From CAZGTQ01 sp964528575 (GTDB lineage: Bacteria > Planctomycetota > UBA1135 > GCA-002686595), in NCBI GenBank assembly GCA_964528575.1, contig CAZGTQ010000161.1, forward strand, positions 1 through 29,280: 29,280 bases of DNA, read 5' to 3'. Of this stretch, positions 15,084 through 25,089 are shown piece by piece (position 1 is the first letter of the stretch; each line of letters opens with the position of its first letter). Position numbers and translations under genes: made by a program. Below the pieces are notes generated by a model. The model was given only the letters and a program-made list of their open reading frames with translations. It ran no database searches and was not told the DNA's origin.

Positions 15084-16022
15084 GTGGACTTCCGCTCCCT
15101 GTGCGCCGGACGCGCCGCCTGCGTCCTCGACGGCGGGCTCGCGACCGAGCTCGAGCTGCGCGGCCACGACCTCGACGATCCGCTCTGGTCCGCGCGCCTG
15201 TTGCTCGAGGACCCGGACGCGCTGCGCGCGCTCCACGGCGACTACCTCGAGGCCGGCGCCGACGTCGTGATCGCTTCGAGCTACCAGGCGAGCTTCGAGG
15301 GGCTCGCCGCGCGCGGCCTGTCGCACGCCGCGGCCGAACGCGCGCTCGCGCTCGCGGTCGAGCTCGCGCGCGAGGCGCGCGACGCGTTCGTCGCGAGCGA
15401 CGCCGCCCGCGACCGGCCGCGCCCGCTCGTCGCCGCGAGCGTCGGCCCGTACGGCGCGGCGCGTGCCGACGGCTCGGAGTACACCGGCGCGTACGGCGAA
15501 GCGCTCGGCGAGGACGCGCTCGCCGCATTCCACGGCCCGCGCTACGAGGTGCTCGCGGCGAGCGGTGCCGACGTCGTCGCGTGCGAGACGATCCCGTCGG
15601 CGGTCGAGGCGCGCGCGCTCGTGCGCTCGATCGAGCGCGGCCCGCTGCCCGCGTGGATCAGCTTCCAGTGCCGCGACGGGCGCCGCCTCGCCGACGGGAC
15701 GCCGCTCGCCGAGATCGCGCGCGAGGTCGCGGCGTGCGAGCGCGTCGTCGCGCTCGGCGTCAACTGCGTCGCGCCGCGGTACGTCGAGTCGCTGCTCGCC
15801 GAGCTCGCGCGCGCGACGACGAAGCCGCTCGTCGTCTACCCGAACTCCGGCGAGCGCTGGGACGCGGCCGCGCGCGCCTGGAGCGGCGAGCGCGACCCGG
15901 TCGCGTTCGCCGCCGCCGCGCGCCGCTGGACGGAGCTCGGAGCGCGCGCGATCGGCGGCTGCTGCCGCACGGGCCCCGCGCACGTCCGCGCGCTCCGCGC
16001 CGCGCTCGCGACCGGCCGGTAG
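15084..16022 (+). CDS. mmuM: homocysteine S-methyltransferase (MmuM-like)
   Basis: 312 residues from a GTG at 15084; an in-frame TTG at 15042 would add 14 residues unlike the family start. The family begins here at VDFRSLCAGR and VLDGGLATELE. The zinc-binding cysteines are Cys228 (GVNCVAP) and Cys293/Cys294 (IGGCCRTGP), exactly the pattern of MmuM/betaine-homocysteine methyltransferases. Other family marks are VIASSYQASFEG, ASVGPYGAARADGSEYTG and VYPNSGERWD. It transfers a methyl group from S-methylmethionine (or SAM) to homocysteine, giving methionine. No ribosome site is obvious. It converges on pilT with only 2 bases between the stops. Confidence 0.9.
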   Translation: MDFRSLCAGRAACVLDGGLATELELRGHDLDDPLWSARLLLEDPDALRALHGDYLEAGADVVIASSYQASFEGLAARGLSHAAAERALALAVELAREARDAFVASDAARDRPRPLVAASVGPYGAARADGSEYTGAYGEALGEDALAAFHGPRYEVLAASGADVVACETIPSAVEARALVRSIERGPLPAWISFQCRDGRRLADGTPLAEIAREVAACERVVALGVNCVAPRYVESLLAELARATTKPLVVYPNSGERWDAAARAWSGERDPVAFAAAARRWTELGARAIGGCCRTGPAHVRALRAALATGR

Positions 16023-16024
16023 CG

Positions 16025-17302
<1,278 letters not shown>

Positions 17303-17434
17303 GGCGGGCGTCTCCTCGTCATCAGCCGGGATGCGCGCGCGCGAGCGCGCCGGACAAACACGTTCCCTCTCTTTCGACCGCTCGCCCGCGGGACCTGAGC
17401 GGGCTGCCGCGCCTCGCTATGATCGGCGCCGCGC

Positions 17435-19333
17435 ATGGCCCCCTCCGACGCTCTGTCGCGGCACGCCCCCGACCGCTCGCTCCCCGCGGATCCGGAGGCG
17501 GCCGAGCCGCCGCTCGACGGCCCGCCCCCGCCGCGGCGCCCGCGCTGGCTCGTCGCGCTCGTGCTGGGCGCGCTCGCGGCGCTGCTCGTGGGGACGCGCC
17601 TCGCGATCGCGAGCTCGCTCGCGGACGTCTTCTTCTACGGCGAGGAGCTCGCGAAGGGCGCCGCGTCGAAGGCGATCCTCGACGGGCTCGACGTGCCGCT
17701 GCACACGCTCTCGTATCACTACTACGAGGGCGGCGGCTTCGGCGTGAGCTTTCTGACGGCGGGCATGTTCGCGCTCGTCGGCCCGAGCGTGCTCGCGCAC
17801 AAGCTCGTCGCGCTCGGGCTCGACCTCGTCGTGCTCGCGGCGGGGTTCGCGCTCGTGCGGCGCTGGTTCGGGCTCGGCGCCGCGGGCGTTTTCGGCCTGT
17901 TGCACGTGTTCGCGCCGATGGGGTTCCAGAAGCTGGCGCTGCTCAACCTCGGCCACCACGCCCACGCGCTCGCGTTCCAATACCTCGTCGTGCACTGCGC
18001 GCTGTGCATCGCCCGGCGCGACCGGCCCGCGTCGGCGGGAGCGAGCTTCGCGCTCGGGCTCGTCGCCGGACTCGGCTTCTGGTTCGACTACCAGTGCGCC
18101 GTCGCGATCGGCGCGGCCGGGCTGTTCCTGCTCGCGCGACCGCGCGTGCTCTTCGCGCCGCGCGTGCTCGGGCCGGCGCTCGTCGGCGCCGTCATCGGGG
18201 CGCTGCCGCTGATCGCGATGGCCTCGCAGGTCGGAGCACGCGTGTTCGACGTCCACGGCCTGGACCTGCTCGCGGGCGACAAGGGTCCGGCTTTCGTGCA
18301 GGACGAGAGCAAGCCGGAGCTGATGTGCGGCGTGCCCGAGCTCGCGGACTCGCCCGCCGCCGGCACGCCGTCGCACTTCGTCCTGCTCGGCGCGCTCCCC
18401 ATCCTCGGCCTCGTCGCGCACGCGCGCTCGAGCGTGCCGCCGCGACGGCGCCGCGCGTACGCGCTCGTCTTCACGGTCGGCGTGCTCTTCGCGCTCGTCG
18501 TGTGGTTCACCGGGCTCGGCGAGGACTGGACGGTGCACTACTTCCTCGTCAAGCGCTACACCCCGATCTGGGGGTTCGCCACCGTCGCGACGGCGGCGAC
18601 GCTCGGCCTCGGCTTGGGAGCGCGCCTCGTCGCGCTGCGCGCAGCGTCGCTCACGCTCGCGCTCGTGCTCGTCGGCCTCGGCGTGCGCGACACGGTCGCG
18701 GTCGTCGAGAGCGGCAAGGCGCCCGACCTCGCGAGCGGCTGGGAGCACCTCGCGACGACGAAAGGCTACGACTACGAGGGCTACATCCCGTACGTCGGGT
18801 GGCACTTCGGGCTCGAGCCGGCCGAGCAAGTGCGCGTCTTCCTCGGCTTCGACGACGAGGATCCCGAGCTCGTCGCCGCGTCGGCGCCGGTCGCGCTCGA
18901 GAAGGTGAAGCTCGAGCTCGACGAGGCGCTCGCGCTCCTCGACCAAGTCGACTCGGCGCTGCGCGTCGAGCTCGCAGCGGGGCTCGGCGCGTACCTCGTG
19001 CGGATGTCGCCGAAGGGCTACCGCAAGGCGCTGCGCGACGTGACCGAGGCGGAGCTCGACGACGAGATGCGTGACGCGCTGTATTTCGCGATCGCCCGCC
19101 GCGGCATCAACCCGGGCCGCGACATGCGCTGCGTGCTCAAGGAGGCGCGGATCCTGTACGAGGACGACATCCCCGAGGCCGCCTGGCGCGGCCTCGGCCA
19201 CCGCATCCTGCACGTGCTCCTGTTCGACCCGCCGCGCGCCGAGACGACGGTCGCGACGATCCACCCGTCGCGGGAGGACGCGATCCGAGCCGGCTTCGAG
19301 GAGGCGCAGCGGTGGTTCTCGCTAGGTCGGTGA
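17435..19333 (+). CDS. multipass membrane protein, possible GT-C-type glycosyltransferase
   Basis: 632 residues. A Pro-rich cytosolic start is followed by a first helix (WLVALVLGALAALLVGTRLAIA), then a loop with paired acids and aromatic residues (FFYGEELAKGA ... LSYHYYEGGGFG), then eight to ten further helices to about residue 430. This layout of a first periplasmic loop with acidic residues followed by many helices is that of GT-C lipid-linked sugar transferases, but no family motif is clear. The last 200 residues are soluble and charged (EKVKLELDEALALLDQVDSA, DIPEAAWRGLGHRI), possibly helical repeats. It lies 28 bases upstream of the propeller gene at 19362 on the same strand, probably one transcript. 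Function not assigned. Confidence 0.7.
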   Translation: MAPSDALSRHAPDRSLPADPEAAEPPLDGPPPPRRPRWLVALVLGALAALLVGTRLAIASSLADVFFYGEELAKGAASKAILDGLDVPLHTLSYHYYEGGGFGVSFLTAGMFALVGPSVLAHKLVALGLDLVVLAAGFALVRRWFGLGAAGVFGLLHVFAPMGFQKLALLNLGHHAHALAFQYLVVHCALCIARRDRPASAGASFALGLVAGLGFWFDYQCAVAIGAAGLFLLARPRVLFAPRVLGPALVGAVIGALPLIAMASQVGARVFDVHGLDLLAGDKGPAFVQDESKPELMCGVPELADSPAAGTPSHFVLLGALPILGLVAHARSSVPPRRRRAYALVFTVGVLFALVVWFTGLGEDWTVHYFLVKRYTPIWGFATVATAATLGLGLGARLVALRAASLTLALVLVGLGVRDTVAVVESGKAPDLASGWEHLATTKGYDYEGYIPYVGWHFGLEPAEQVRVFLGFDDEDPELVAASAPVALEKVKLELDEALALLDQVDSALRVELAAGLGAYLVRMSPKGYRKALRDVTEAELDDEMRDALYFAIARRGINPGRDMRCVLKEARILYEDDIPEAAWRGLGHRILHVLLFDPPRAETTVATIHPSREDAIRAGFEEAQRWFSLGR

Positions 19334-19361
19334 GCAGCCGCGACATACTGGAGGCGTGACC

Positions 19362-20684
19362 GTGCTCTGCTCCCTCGCTCTCGCGCTCGCGTTGGCGCCC
19401 CAGGACGCGCCGCCGGCCGATCCCGCGCGGCAGTGGGGCCAATGGCGCGGTCCGCTCGCGACGGGCGTTGCGCCGCACGCCGATCCGCCGGTCGAGTGGA
19501 GCGAGGAACAGGGCGTCCGCTGGCGCGCGCCGCTCTTCGGGCTCGGACACTCGACGCCCGCGGTCTGGAGCGGGCGCGTGTTCCTGACGACGGCGATGCC
19601 GGTCGGCGACCCGGTCGACGCGCGCATCGAGCCGGTGCCCGGCGAGCACGACAACGCGCCGGTGACGCACGAGCAGGAGCTCTTCGTGCTCGCGTACGAC
19701 CTCGCGAGCGGCGCGCCCCTCTGGCGGACCGCCGTGGGGCGCGCGCTCCCCCACGAGGGCGGCCACGTGACCAACAGTCATGCCTCGGCGTCGCCGATCG
19801 CGGAGGGCGAGCTCGTGTGGGCGTTCTTCGGCTCGTACGGGCTGCATTGCCTCGACGCGCGCGGCGTGCCGCGCTGGTCGAAGGACCTCGGCCGCGTGCG
19901 CACGAAGCACGCCCACGGCGAAGGGAGCAGTCCCGCGCTCCACGGCGACGTGCTCGTCGTCAACGTCGACCACGAGGAGCAGTCGTTCGTCGTCACGCTC
20001 GACAAGCACAGCGGCGAGGAGCGCTGGCGCGCAGCGCGCGACGAGGGGACGAGTTGGGCGAGCCCGATCGTCGTCGAGCACGGGGGCCGCGCGCTCGCCG
20101 TCGTCAGCGGCACGAAGCGCGTGCGCGCGTACGACCTCGCGGACGGCTCGGTCGTCTGGGAATGCGGCGGTCTCGCGCACAACGTCGTCGCGTCGCCGGT
20201 CGCGGGCGGCGGGATGGTGTTCGCGGCGAGCAGCTACGAGAAGCAGGCGATGATCGCGGTGCGTCTCGACGGAGCGAAGGGCGACCTGACCGAGAGCGAG
20301 GAGCACCTCGCGTGGGTGCGGCGGCGCAGCACGCCGTACGTCCCCTCGCCGCTGCTCTCGGCCGGCCGGCTCTGGCTCTTGCACCACTACCAGGGCGTGC
20401 TGTCGCTCGTCGACGCGCAGACGGGCGCGGACCTCGGGCGCCCGATGCGGCTCGGGCTCGGCGACGTGTACGCGTCGCCCGTCGCCGCGGCCGGGCGCGT
20501 GTACGTCGTGGACCGCGACGGCGCGACGGTCGTGCTGAGCGACGAAGCGCAGCCGCGCGTGCTCGCGCGCAACCGGCTCGACGACCGATTCAGCGCATCC
20601 CCGGTGCCGATCGGCGACGCGCTCGTGTTGCGCGGCGAGCGGACGCTGTATTGCGTCGCGCGCGCCGCGCAGGAGCAGGAATGA
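19362..20684 (+). CDS. exported PQQ-like beta-propeller repeat protein
   Basis: 440 residues from the GTG at 19362, placed seven bases after GGAGG; an earlier GTG at 19356 is too close to that site. A short signal peptide (LCSLALALALAPQDA) is followed by RQWGQWRGPLATGVAP, the standard opening of planctomycete PQQ-like (BamB/quinoprotein) propellers. Blade motifs recur: LFVLAYDLASGAPLWRTAVG, LVVNVDHEEQSF...LDKHSGEERWRAA, RVRAYDLADGSVVWECGG, LSLVDAQTGADLGRPMRLG and RVYVVDRDGATVVLS. The Trp-docking GxxxW pattern is present, but the catalytic Asp of true PQQ dehydrogenases is not identifiable, so it is likely a scaffold or surface protein. It converges on the MscS gene with 6 bases between. Confidence 0.88.
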   Translation: MLCSLALALALAPQDAPPADPARQWGQWRGPLATGVAPHADPPVEWSEEQGVRWRAPLFGLGHSTPAVWSGRVFLTTAMPVGDPVDARIEPVPGEHDNAPVTHEQELFVLAYDLASGAPLWRTAVGRALPHEGGHVTNSHASASPIAEGELVWAFFGSYGLHCLDARGVPRWSKDLGRVRTKHAHGEGSSPALHGDVLVVNVDHEEQSFVVTLDKHSGEERWRAARDEGTSWASPIVVEHGGRALAVVSGTKRVRAYDLADGSVVWECGGLAHNVVASPVAGGGMVFAASSYEKQAMIAVRLDGAKGDLTESEEHLAWVRRRSTPYVPSPLLSAGRLWLLHHYQGVLSLVDAQTGADLGRPMRLGLGDVYASPVAAAGRVYVVDRDGATVVLSDEAQPRVLARNRLDDRFSASPVPIGDALVLRGERTLYCVARAAQEQE

Positions 20685-20690
20685 CGACCG

Positions 20691-22496
20691 TCAGCTGCGC
20701 CCTTCGTCCACGTCGTAGGTCGCCGTGGCGGGCGCGAGCTCCTCGACCGGCTTGAGGTCCGCGGGAGGGGTTCCAGCCGGGACGAGCGTGCGGCGGTCGC
20801 GCTCCTCCTCGCGCCCGACGTAGTGCAAGTGCACGTCGCGCTGCGGGAACGGGATCGAGACGCCCTCCTCGTCGAAGCGCAGCTTGACGGTCCGGGTGAC
20901 GTCGAACAACACGTCCCAGTAGTCCACGGTGTTCGCCCAGGGCCGCACGACGAAGTTCACGGACGACTCGCCGAGGCTGGCGAGCTTGACCGTGGGCGCC
21001 GGGTCTGCGAGCACCTTCGGGTGCGCGGCGACGACCTCGGTGAGGATCTCCTCGGCCCGCGGGATGTCGTCCGCGTAGCCGATGCCGAACGTCATGTCGA
21101 CGCGGCGGGTGCTCCGCGCGGTGATGTTCGTGATGACGTCGCCCCAGATCTTCGTGTTGGGGACGACGACCTCCTGGTTGTCGAACGTCAGGATCGTCGT
21201 CGACACGAGCGTCATCTCGTGGACCTTGCCCGTGACGCCCGCCACCGAGACCGCGTCGCCGACGTCGAACGGCCGGTAGATCAGGATCATCAGCCCCGAC
21301 GCGAAGTTGGACAGCGTGTCCTGGAGCGCGAAGCCGATCACGAAGCCGGCGATGCCGAGACCTGCGAGGACCGGTCCGAGCTCGAAGCCGAGCTGAGAGA
21401 GCGCGATGAGCAGTCCGAGGAACAGGACCAGCTTGCCGGCCAGGTTGACGAAGAACTCGCGCAGCAGCTTCGACAGGTTGAGCCGCGCGGAGCCGACCGC
21501 GGAGCGCACGAGGCGGCGGACGATCCGCGCGATCCCGTAGAAGACGGCCAAGACGCCGAAGAAGAGGAAGGCCCGGAAGAGCCACTGGGGCAGGCTCTCC
21601 ATCACGGTCTCGCGCGTGTCGCCCAGCCAACGCTGCACGACGCCGCCGATCACCGCCGCGTCGAGGTCCTCCACGACGAGCTCGCGGGTCGCCTCGAGGC
21701 GCGCGTTCTTCAGCTCGGCGTCGACCTCGACCCCGAGCGCCGCCAGGTTGGCGCTGATCCGTGCGAACGAGTCGCTGGCCGCGTCGCGCAAGCGCTCGAG
21801 CGCGGCGATGCTCTGCTCCAGCTCCGCCTTGCGATCGTCGGGCGCCCGCTCCAGCCGCTCGCGCAGCCGGTCGATCTTCGCGACGCGCAGCTCGAGCCGC
21901 GCGACCGCCATCTCGGCCCGGTCCTCGAGCTCCGCGACGAGGCGCTCCGACTGCTGCGCCGCCTCGCCGTGCTCGAGCGTCGCGAGCCGCGCGACGTGCG
22001 CGGTCAGCGCGCCGAGCACGCCGGTCTGCTCGCGCTCGAGCTCGTCCAGCGCCTCGGCAAGCTCGCCCGGCCCGAGGTCGTCCGGCGGCGCGCCGCGCAG
22101 CCCCGCGAGCTCCTCGTCGAGCGCTACGTGCTCGGCCCACAGCGCGTCGACCCGCTCGCGCGTGACCCCGCTCGCGAGCTGGCGCGCGGCCGCGTCCTCC
22201 GACTCGGCGAGCGCGTCGAGCTCGTCGTCGAGCTCCTCGCGCACGCGGCGGAGCTGGTCGTGGGCCACCTCCTCGTCCTCGCCCGCGCGCGCGTCGGCCA
22301 GCGCGCCCCAGCGCGCGAGCTCGGCGCGCAAGTCGGTCACGCGCTGGCCGAGCGCCGGCCCGGAGGCCGGTTCTTGGGCGGCGCCGGCCGCAGCGGGGTC
22401 CGGCTCCTGCCGGGGTCGAGCGGAGGTGGGTGGGGCGAGCAGCGCGCCGAGCACGAGGCAGAGCGCGAGGGAGCAGCGCAGGGTCGAGGTCGTCAT
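20691..22496 (-). CDS. mechanosensitive ion channel of the MscS family with long periplasmic coiled coil
   Basis: 601 residues. Signal peptide to about residue 27, then a low-complexity Pro/Ala/Glu linker, then about 220 residues of Glu/Leu/Arg-rich coiled coil (for example VRELTDLRAELARW-type heptads). Three or four membrane helices follow (LFRAFLFFGVLAVFYGIARIV; LVLFLGLLIALSQLG). The pore helix and beta-domain are typical: GIAGFVIGFALQDTLSNFAS, YRPFDVGDAV, FDNQEVVVPNTKIWGDVI, and the closing GVSIPFPQRDVHLHY. It opens on membrane tension and releases solutes during osmotic down-shock. The large N-terminal domain places it nearer MscK/MscM-type channels than E. coli MscS. A TetR gene lies 40 bases upstream on the same strand. 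Confidence 0.92.
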   Translation of the reverse strand: MTTSTLRCSLALCLVLGALLAPPTSARPRQEPDPAAAGAAQEPASGPALGQRVTDLRAELARWGALADARAGEDEEVAHDQLRRVREELDDELDALAESEDAAARQLASGVTRERVDALWAEHVALDEELAGLRGAPPDDLGPGELAEALDELEREQTGVLGALTAHVARLATLEHGEAAQQSERLVAELEDRAEMAVARLELRVAKIDRLRERLERAPDDRKAELEQSIAALERLRDAASDSFARISANLAALGVEVDAELKNARLEATRELVVEDLDAAVIGGVVQRWLGDTRETVMESLPQWLFRAFLFFGVLAVFYGIARIVRRLVRSAVGSARLNLSKLLREFFVNLAGKLVLFLGLLIALSQLGFELGPVLAGLGIAGFVIGFALQDTLSNFASGLMILIYRPFDVGDAVSVAGVTGKVHEMTLVSTTILTFDNQEVVVPNTKIWGDVITNITARSTRRVDMTFGIGYADDIPRAEEILTEVVAAHPKVLADPAPTVKLASLGESSVNFVVRPWANTVDYWDVLFDVTRTVKLRFDEEGVSIPFPQRDVHLHYVGREEERDRRTLVPAGTPPADLKPVEELAPATATYDVDEGRS

Positions 22497-22536
22497 GACG
22501 GCCCATGTTGGCCCATCGGGGCCGAGCCGTCATCAG

Positions 22537-23139
22537 TCATTCGGCGAGCGACGATCCGGGCCTGGCGCCGCTCCACACGAGCTCGTGGAACAGCTCGTCC
22601 ATCGCGGCGGGCTCGGCGGGCTCGCTCGCGACGAGCCAGTCGGTGAGCGACGAGAAGAGCGCGCCCGCGAAGAAGCTCGCGGCGGCGCGCAGCGTCGCGT
22701 CGGTGCGGCCGTCCGCGGCGCCGAGCTCGCGCAGGCGGCTCTCGATGCCGACGGCGAAGTGGCGCCGGCCGAGCTCGAAGACGTCGTGGAGCTGGCCCGC
22801 CTCGACGAGCGCCCGGACGAAGGGCCGCATCTCGGCGACGTGGGCGAAGAGCTCGCCCACGGGCGCGACGCGGCGCGAGGGCTCGGCCGTGCGGGAGAGG
22901 TGCGCGGCCATCGCGGCGAAGAAGTCGTCGACCTCGGTGAAGAAGAGGTCGTCCTTGTGCGCGAAGTGGGAGTAGAAGGTCGAGCGGGCAACGCCGGCGC
23001 GCTCGAGCACCTCGCCGACGGTGATCGCGTCGTACGGCTTCTCGTGCATCAGCGCGACCAGCGCGTCCCCGAGCGCGTCGCGCGTGCGGCGCGCACGGCG
23101 GTCGAGCCGTGGCGCGGGGAAAGAATCGTTTCCGGACAT
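22537..23139 (-). CDS. TetR-family transcriptional regulator
   Basis: 200 residues. The N-terminal DNA-binding domain is clear: RRTRDALGDALVALMHEKPYDAITVGEVLERAGVARSTFYSHFAHKDDLFFTEV (about residues 15-68, quoted here as the extent of the helix-turn-helix and its flanks). The C-terminal ligand domain is all-helical and of the length usual for TetR_C-type regulators (SFFAGALFSSLTDWLV). The start MSGND at 23139 is chosen because it is where homology begins and because the same MSGND codons recur in the repeat at 28428-28535; the open frame further upstream is antisense-like. Its former divergent partner appears to be the membrane protein at 28518, now about 5.3 kb away. It may be co-transcribed with the MscS gene. 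Confidence 0.92.
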   Translation of the reverse strand: MSGNDSFPAPRLDRRARRTRDALGDALVALMHEKPYDAITVGEVLERAGVARSTFYSHFAHKDDLFFTEVDDFFAAMAAHLSRTAEPSRRVAPVGELFAHVAEMRPFVRALVEAGQLHDVFELGRRHFAVGIESRLRELGAADGRTDATLRAAASFFAGALFSSLTDWLVASEPAEPAAMDELFHELVWSGARPGSSLAE

Positions 23140-23232
23140 CGGGCGGCCTCGTGTTCGGAAGCTCGCGCTCCCTGCGGGTGGCGCCGCCGAGCGGCACAGC
23201 GCGACCATGGTGCCATGAGCGAAGCGCGCGCC
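23126..23232. repeat. left copy of a 107-bp imperfect direct repeat
   Basis: Contains the first codons of tetR (minus strand ATG at 23139), the intergenic region, and on the plus strand a start MSEARA at 23215 that leads into no real gene. It matches 28428-28535 at roughly 70-75 % by eye. Blocks of exact match include TCGTTTCCGGACATC, CTCGTGTTCG and CATGAGCGA. Confidence 0.75.
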
Positions 23233-23277
23233 GCCCCATTCGGCCGGCAGTCCGGTGCCCCGCGTCGAAGAGCCCGA

Positions 23278-23308
23278 CCCATCGCAAGGCATTGCACCTT
23301 GCGATGGG
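23278..23308 (-). terminator. strong hairpin downstream of the third FG-GAP gene
   Basis: Perfect 12-bp stem (CCCATCGCAAGG / CCTTGCGATGGG) with a 7-base loop, 15 bases after the stop of the minus-strand FG-GAP gene at 23324. Its position fits a transcription terminator, possibly acting in both directions; no long T-run follows. It is also the first structure inside the inserted segment. Confidence 0.7.
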
Positions 23309-23323
23309 GTCGCCGGATCACCT

Positions 23324-24961
23324 TCAGGGGACCAGGATCACGCTCGAGGCGTTGCTGACGTCCGACACCCGCCCTGGCGAGCTGGGGAGCACGACGTACG
23401 AGTGCCACAACGTCAGTCCCCCGAGAGCGGGGTTCGTGGCCGCCGGGACCTGGAGCGCCGCGACCCCCGCCCCTTGTGTTCCCAGGACGCCCCCGCTGTT
23501 TGGCAAGTTCTGGCCGTTGGCGTTCACGATCGTCCACGTCGTGTAGGCATCGACGTTTAGTGGCAGGAGCAGGCCGTCGACAAGGACTCCAGGCAGGGTG
23601 CCGCTCGCGGAGCCAACGATCAGGTAGAGGTCTCCCGCCGCTCCAGCACCGGAGTCCAGCGTGAACGAGTGCACGCCGCCCGAAGACAGCGAGATCTGTC
23701 CCGGGTGGCCGATGAGGCATGATGTCGTGTTGAATTCGAAGACGTATGTGGCTCCGTCGAACAGCGCAACCTCGCTGTCCCGCGGCGCGCCCACGGCGAA
23801 GGCGTCGCCGTCGATTCCGACGCTCGCGCCGAACTCACCCACGTAAAGAGCGCTGTCGCTCGCAGCGATCCGGCCGACCTCCATCCACTGTGGCCCGCCG
23901 AGCTCGAAGAGGTAGACAGCGAGGAACGCCCCGATACCGCCGCTCTGTGCGGCACCTGCGAGCAGCCTCTCGCCGTCGAGCGCGAGCGAGCTGCCGAAGT
24001 ACGCATCGGGAATCAGCGCGATTCCAGCAGGAACGAGCGACGCGCTCAACGTGAAGCAGCCCGCCGATGGTGTGAAGACGAACACCCGCCCTTCGTTCGG
24101 TCCCGCCGAGTCGTCCTCGGGAACGCCGCACGCGATCCGACCGGCCGACACTGCTACGGTGCGCCCGAAGCGGTCGTTCGGCGAAGGCGACGGATGGGAC
24201 AGGGTACAAACCTCCACCCACCCCCCCTGGTTCTCGTAGACCACGGCCATTCCCGCGTTCGCGCTGCTGCCCTGGGTCTGGTTGGGAGCCCCGAGGACGA
24301 GGCGGTCCCCCTCGACGTCGACAGACGCTCCGACGGCCGCGAAACAACTTGCTGTGTTGGGAAGGAGCTGCGCAATCTGGGCGAATCCGAACACGGTCGA
24401 CTCGAAGACGTACGCAGACCCGCTCCCGACACAGACGGTGCCATCCCCGGGAGCACCGACGACGAGCCGTCCGGCATCCACGGCGACGGCGGATCCGAAC
24501 TGGTGCCCGAACGCGACGCTGGGCGGCTGCAGTCGCTGGGCCAGCGCCCATGCTCCCGTCGTGGAGCGCCTGAAGACGTAGACGGCGCCAGCGACCGAAC
24601 CGCCGAGATTCTCCTCTCGCGGAGCTCCGACGACCAGGACGTCGCCGTCGATGTCCAACGCCGCGCCGAACCGGTCGTCGACGCCGGGCGACTGGGCGAG
24701 GAGCGTGGCCTCGCGGGTCCAGCCCGCCCCCGGCGCACCGCGCTCGTACACATGGACGGCTCCGCCCTGCGTCGTCCCGAGCGACGAAGTGGGATCCCCG
24801 ACGATGAGCGTGTCTGCGTCCATCGCGACCGCAGCGCCGAGGTCATCTGCTAGAAGGCTCTGCTCTGCGATCAGCTTCGCGACTTCGCATTGCGCGCCAG
24901 CGGACGAGCACATGGCCGTGCCGAGGACGATCGCGGCGAGCAGGAGTTGGCTCTTTCCCAT
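23324..24961 (-). CDS. secreted seven-bladed FG-GAP beta-propeller protein (third member)
   Basis: 545 residues. Signal peptide MGKSQLLLAAIVLGTAMCSS to AGAQ (1-24). Seven blades end in VHVYERGAPGAGW, VYVFRRSTTGAW, AYVFESTVFGF, VVYENQGGW, VFVFTPSAGC, VYLFELGGPQW and TYVFEFNTTS, with many VGAP and FGxxVAVxxGRxxxGxP blade turns. The C-terminal domain is the one seen in the other two (SLSSGGVHSFTLDSGAGA, LYLIVGSASGTLPG, LWHSYVVLPSS, ending SVILVP). It is more divergent and richer in Cys than the 528-residue pair. The ATG at 24961 has GAGG eight bases upstream. It is divergent from the ECF sigma gene across 128 bases, so its promoter is a candidate target of that sigma factor. Confidence 0.88.
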   Translation of the reverse strand: MGKSQLLLAAIVLGTAMCSSAGAQCEVAKLIAEQSLLADDLGAAVAMDADTLIVGDPTSSLGTTQGGAVHVYERGAPGAGWTREATLLAQSPGVDDRFGAALDIDGDVLVVGAPREENLGGSVAGAVYVFRRSTTGAWALAQRLQPPSVAFGHQFGSAVAVDAGRLVVGAPGDGTVCVGSGSAYVFESTVFGFAQIAQLLPNTASCFAAVGASVDVEGDRLVLGAPNQTQGSSANAGMAVVYENQGGWVEVCTLSHPSPSPNDRFGRTVAVSAGRIACGVPEDDSAGPNEGRVFVFTPSAGCFTLSASLVPAGIALIPDAYFGSSLALDGERLLAGAAQSGGIGAFLAVYLFELGGPQWMEVGRIAASDSALYVGEFGASVGIDGDAFAVGAPRDSEVALFDGATYVFEFNTTSCLIGHPGQISLSSGGVHSFTLDSGAGAAGDLYLIVGSASGTLPGVLVDGLLLPLNVDAYTTWTIVNANGQNLPNSGGVLGTQGAGVAALQVPAATNPALGGLTLWHSYVVLPSSPGRVSDVSNASSVILVP

Positions 24962-25089
24962 ACTGGAATCCTCACGACTCGAAGGTGTTGGATACGATCT
25001 GCGCCCATGGCAGCTCGCGGGCGCCGGCGCCACGCGCGGAGCGCGGCGTGCAACTGACTCGCACCACCGGACGCAGAAGGAGGGTGTCG
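24962..25089. promoter_or_regulatory. divergent promoter region of FG-GAP and ECF genes
   Basis: 128 bases between two diverging starts must carry both promoters. The plus-strand site AAGGAGG (25077-25083) is the ribosome site of the ECF gene. No clear -35/-10 or inverted repeat can be named with confidence. Confidence 0.45.

Noticed and set aside
23215..23330. Plus-strand frame MSEARAAPFGRQSG as a small protein
   Set aside because: It is the truncated start of the duplicated gene and loses protein-like character after a dozen codons.
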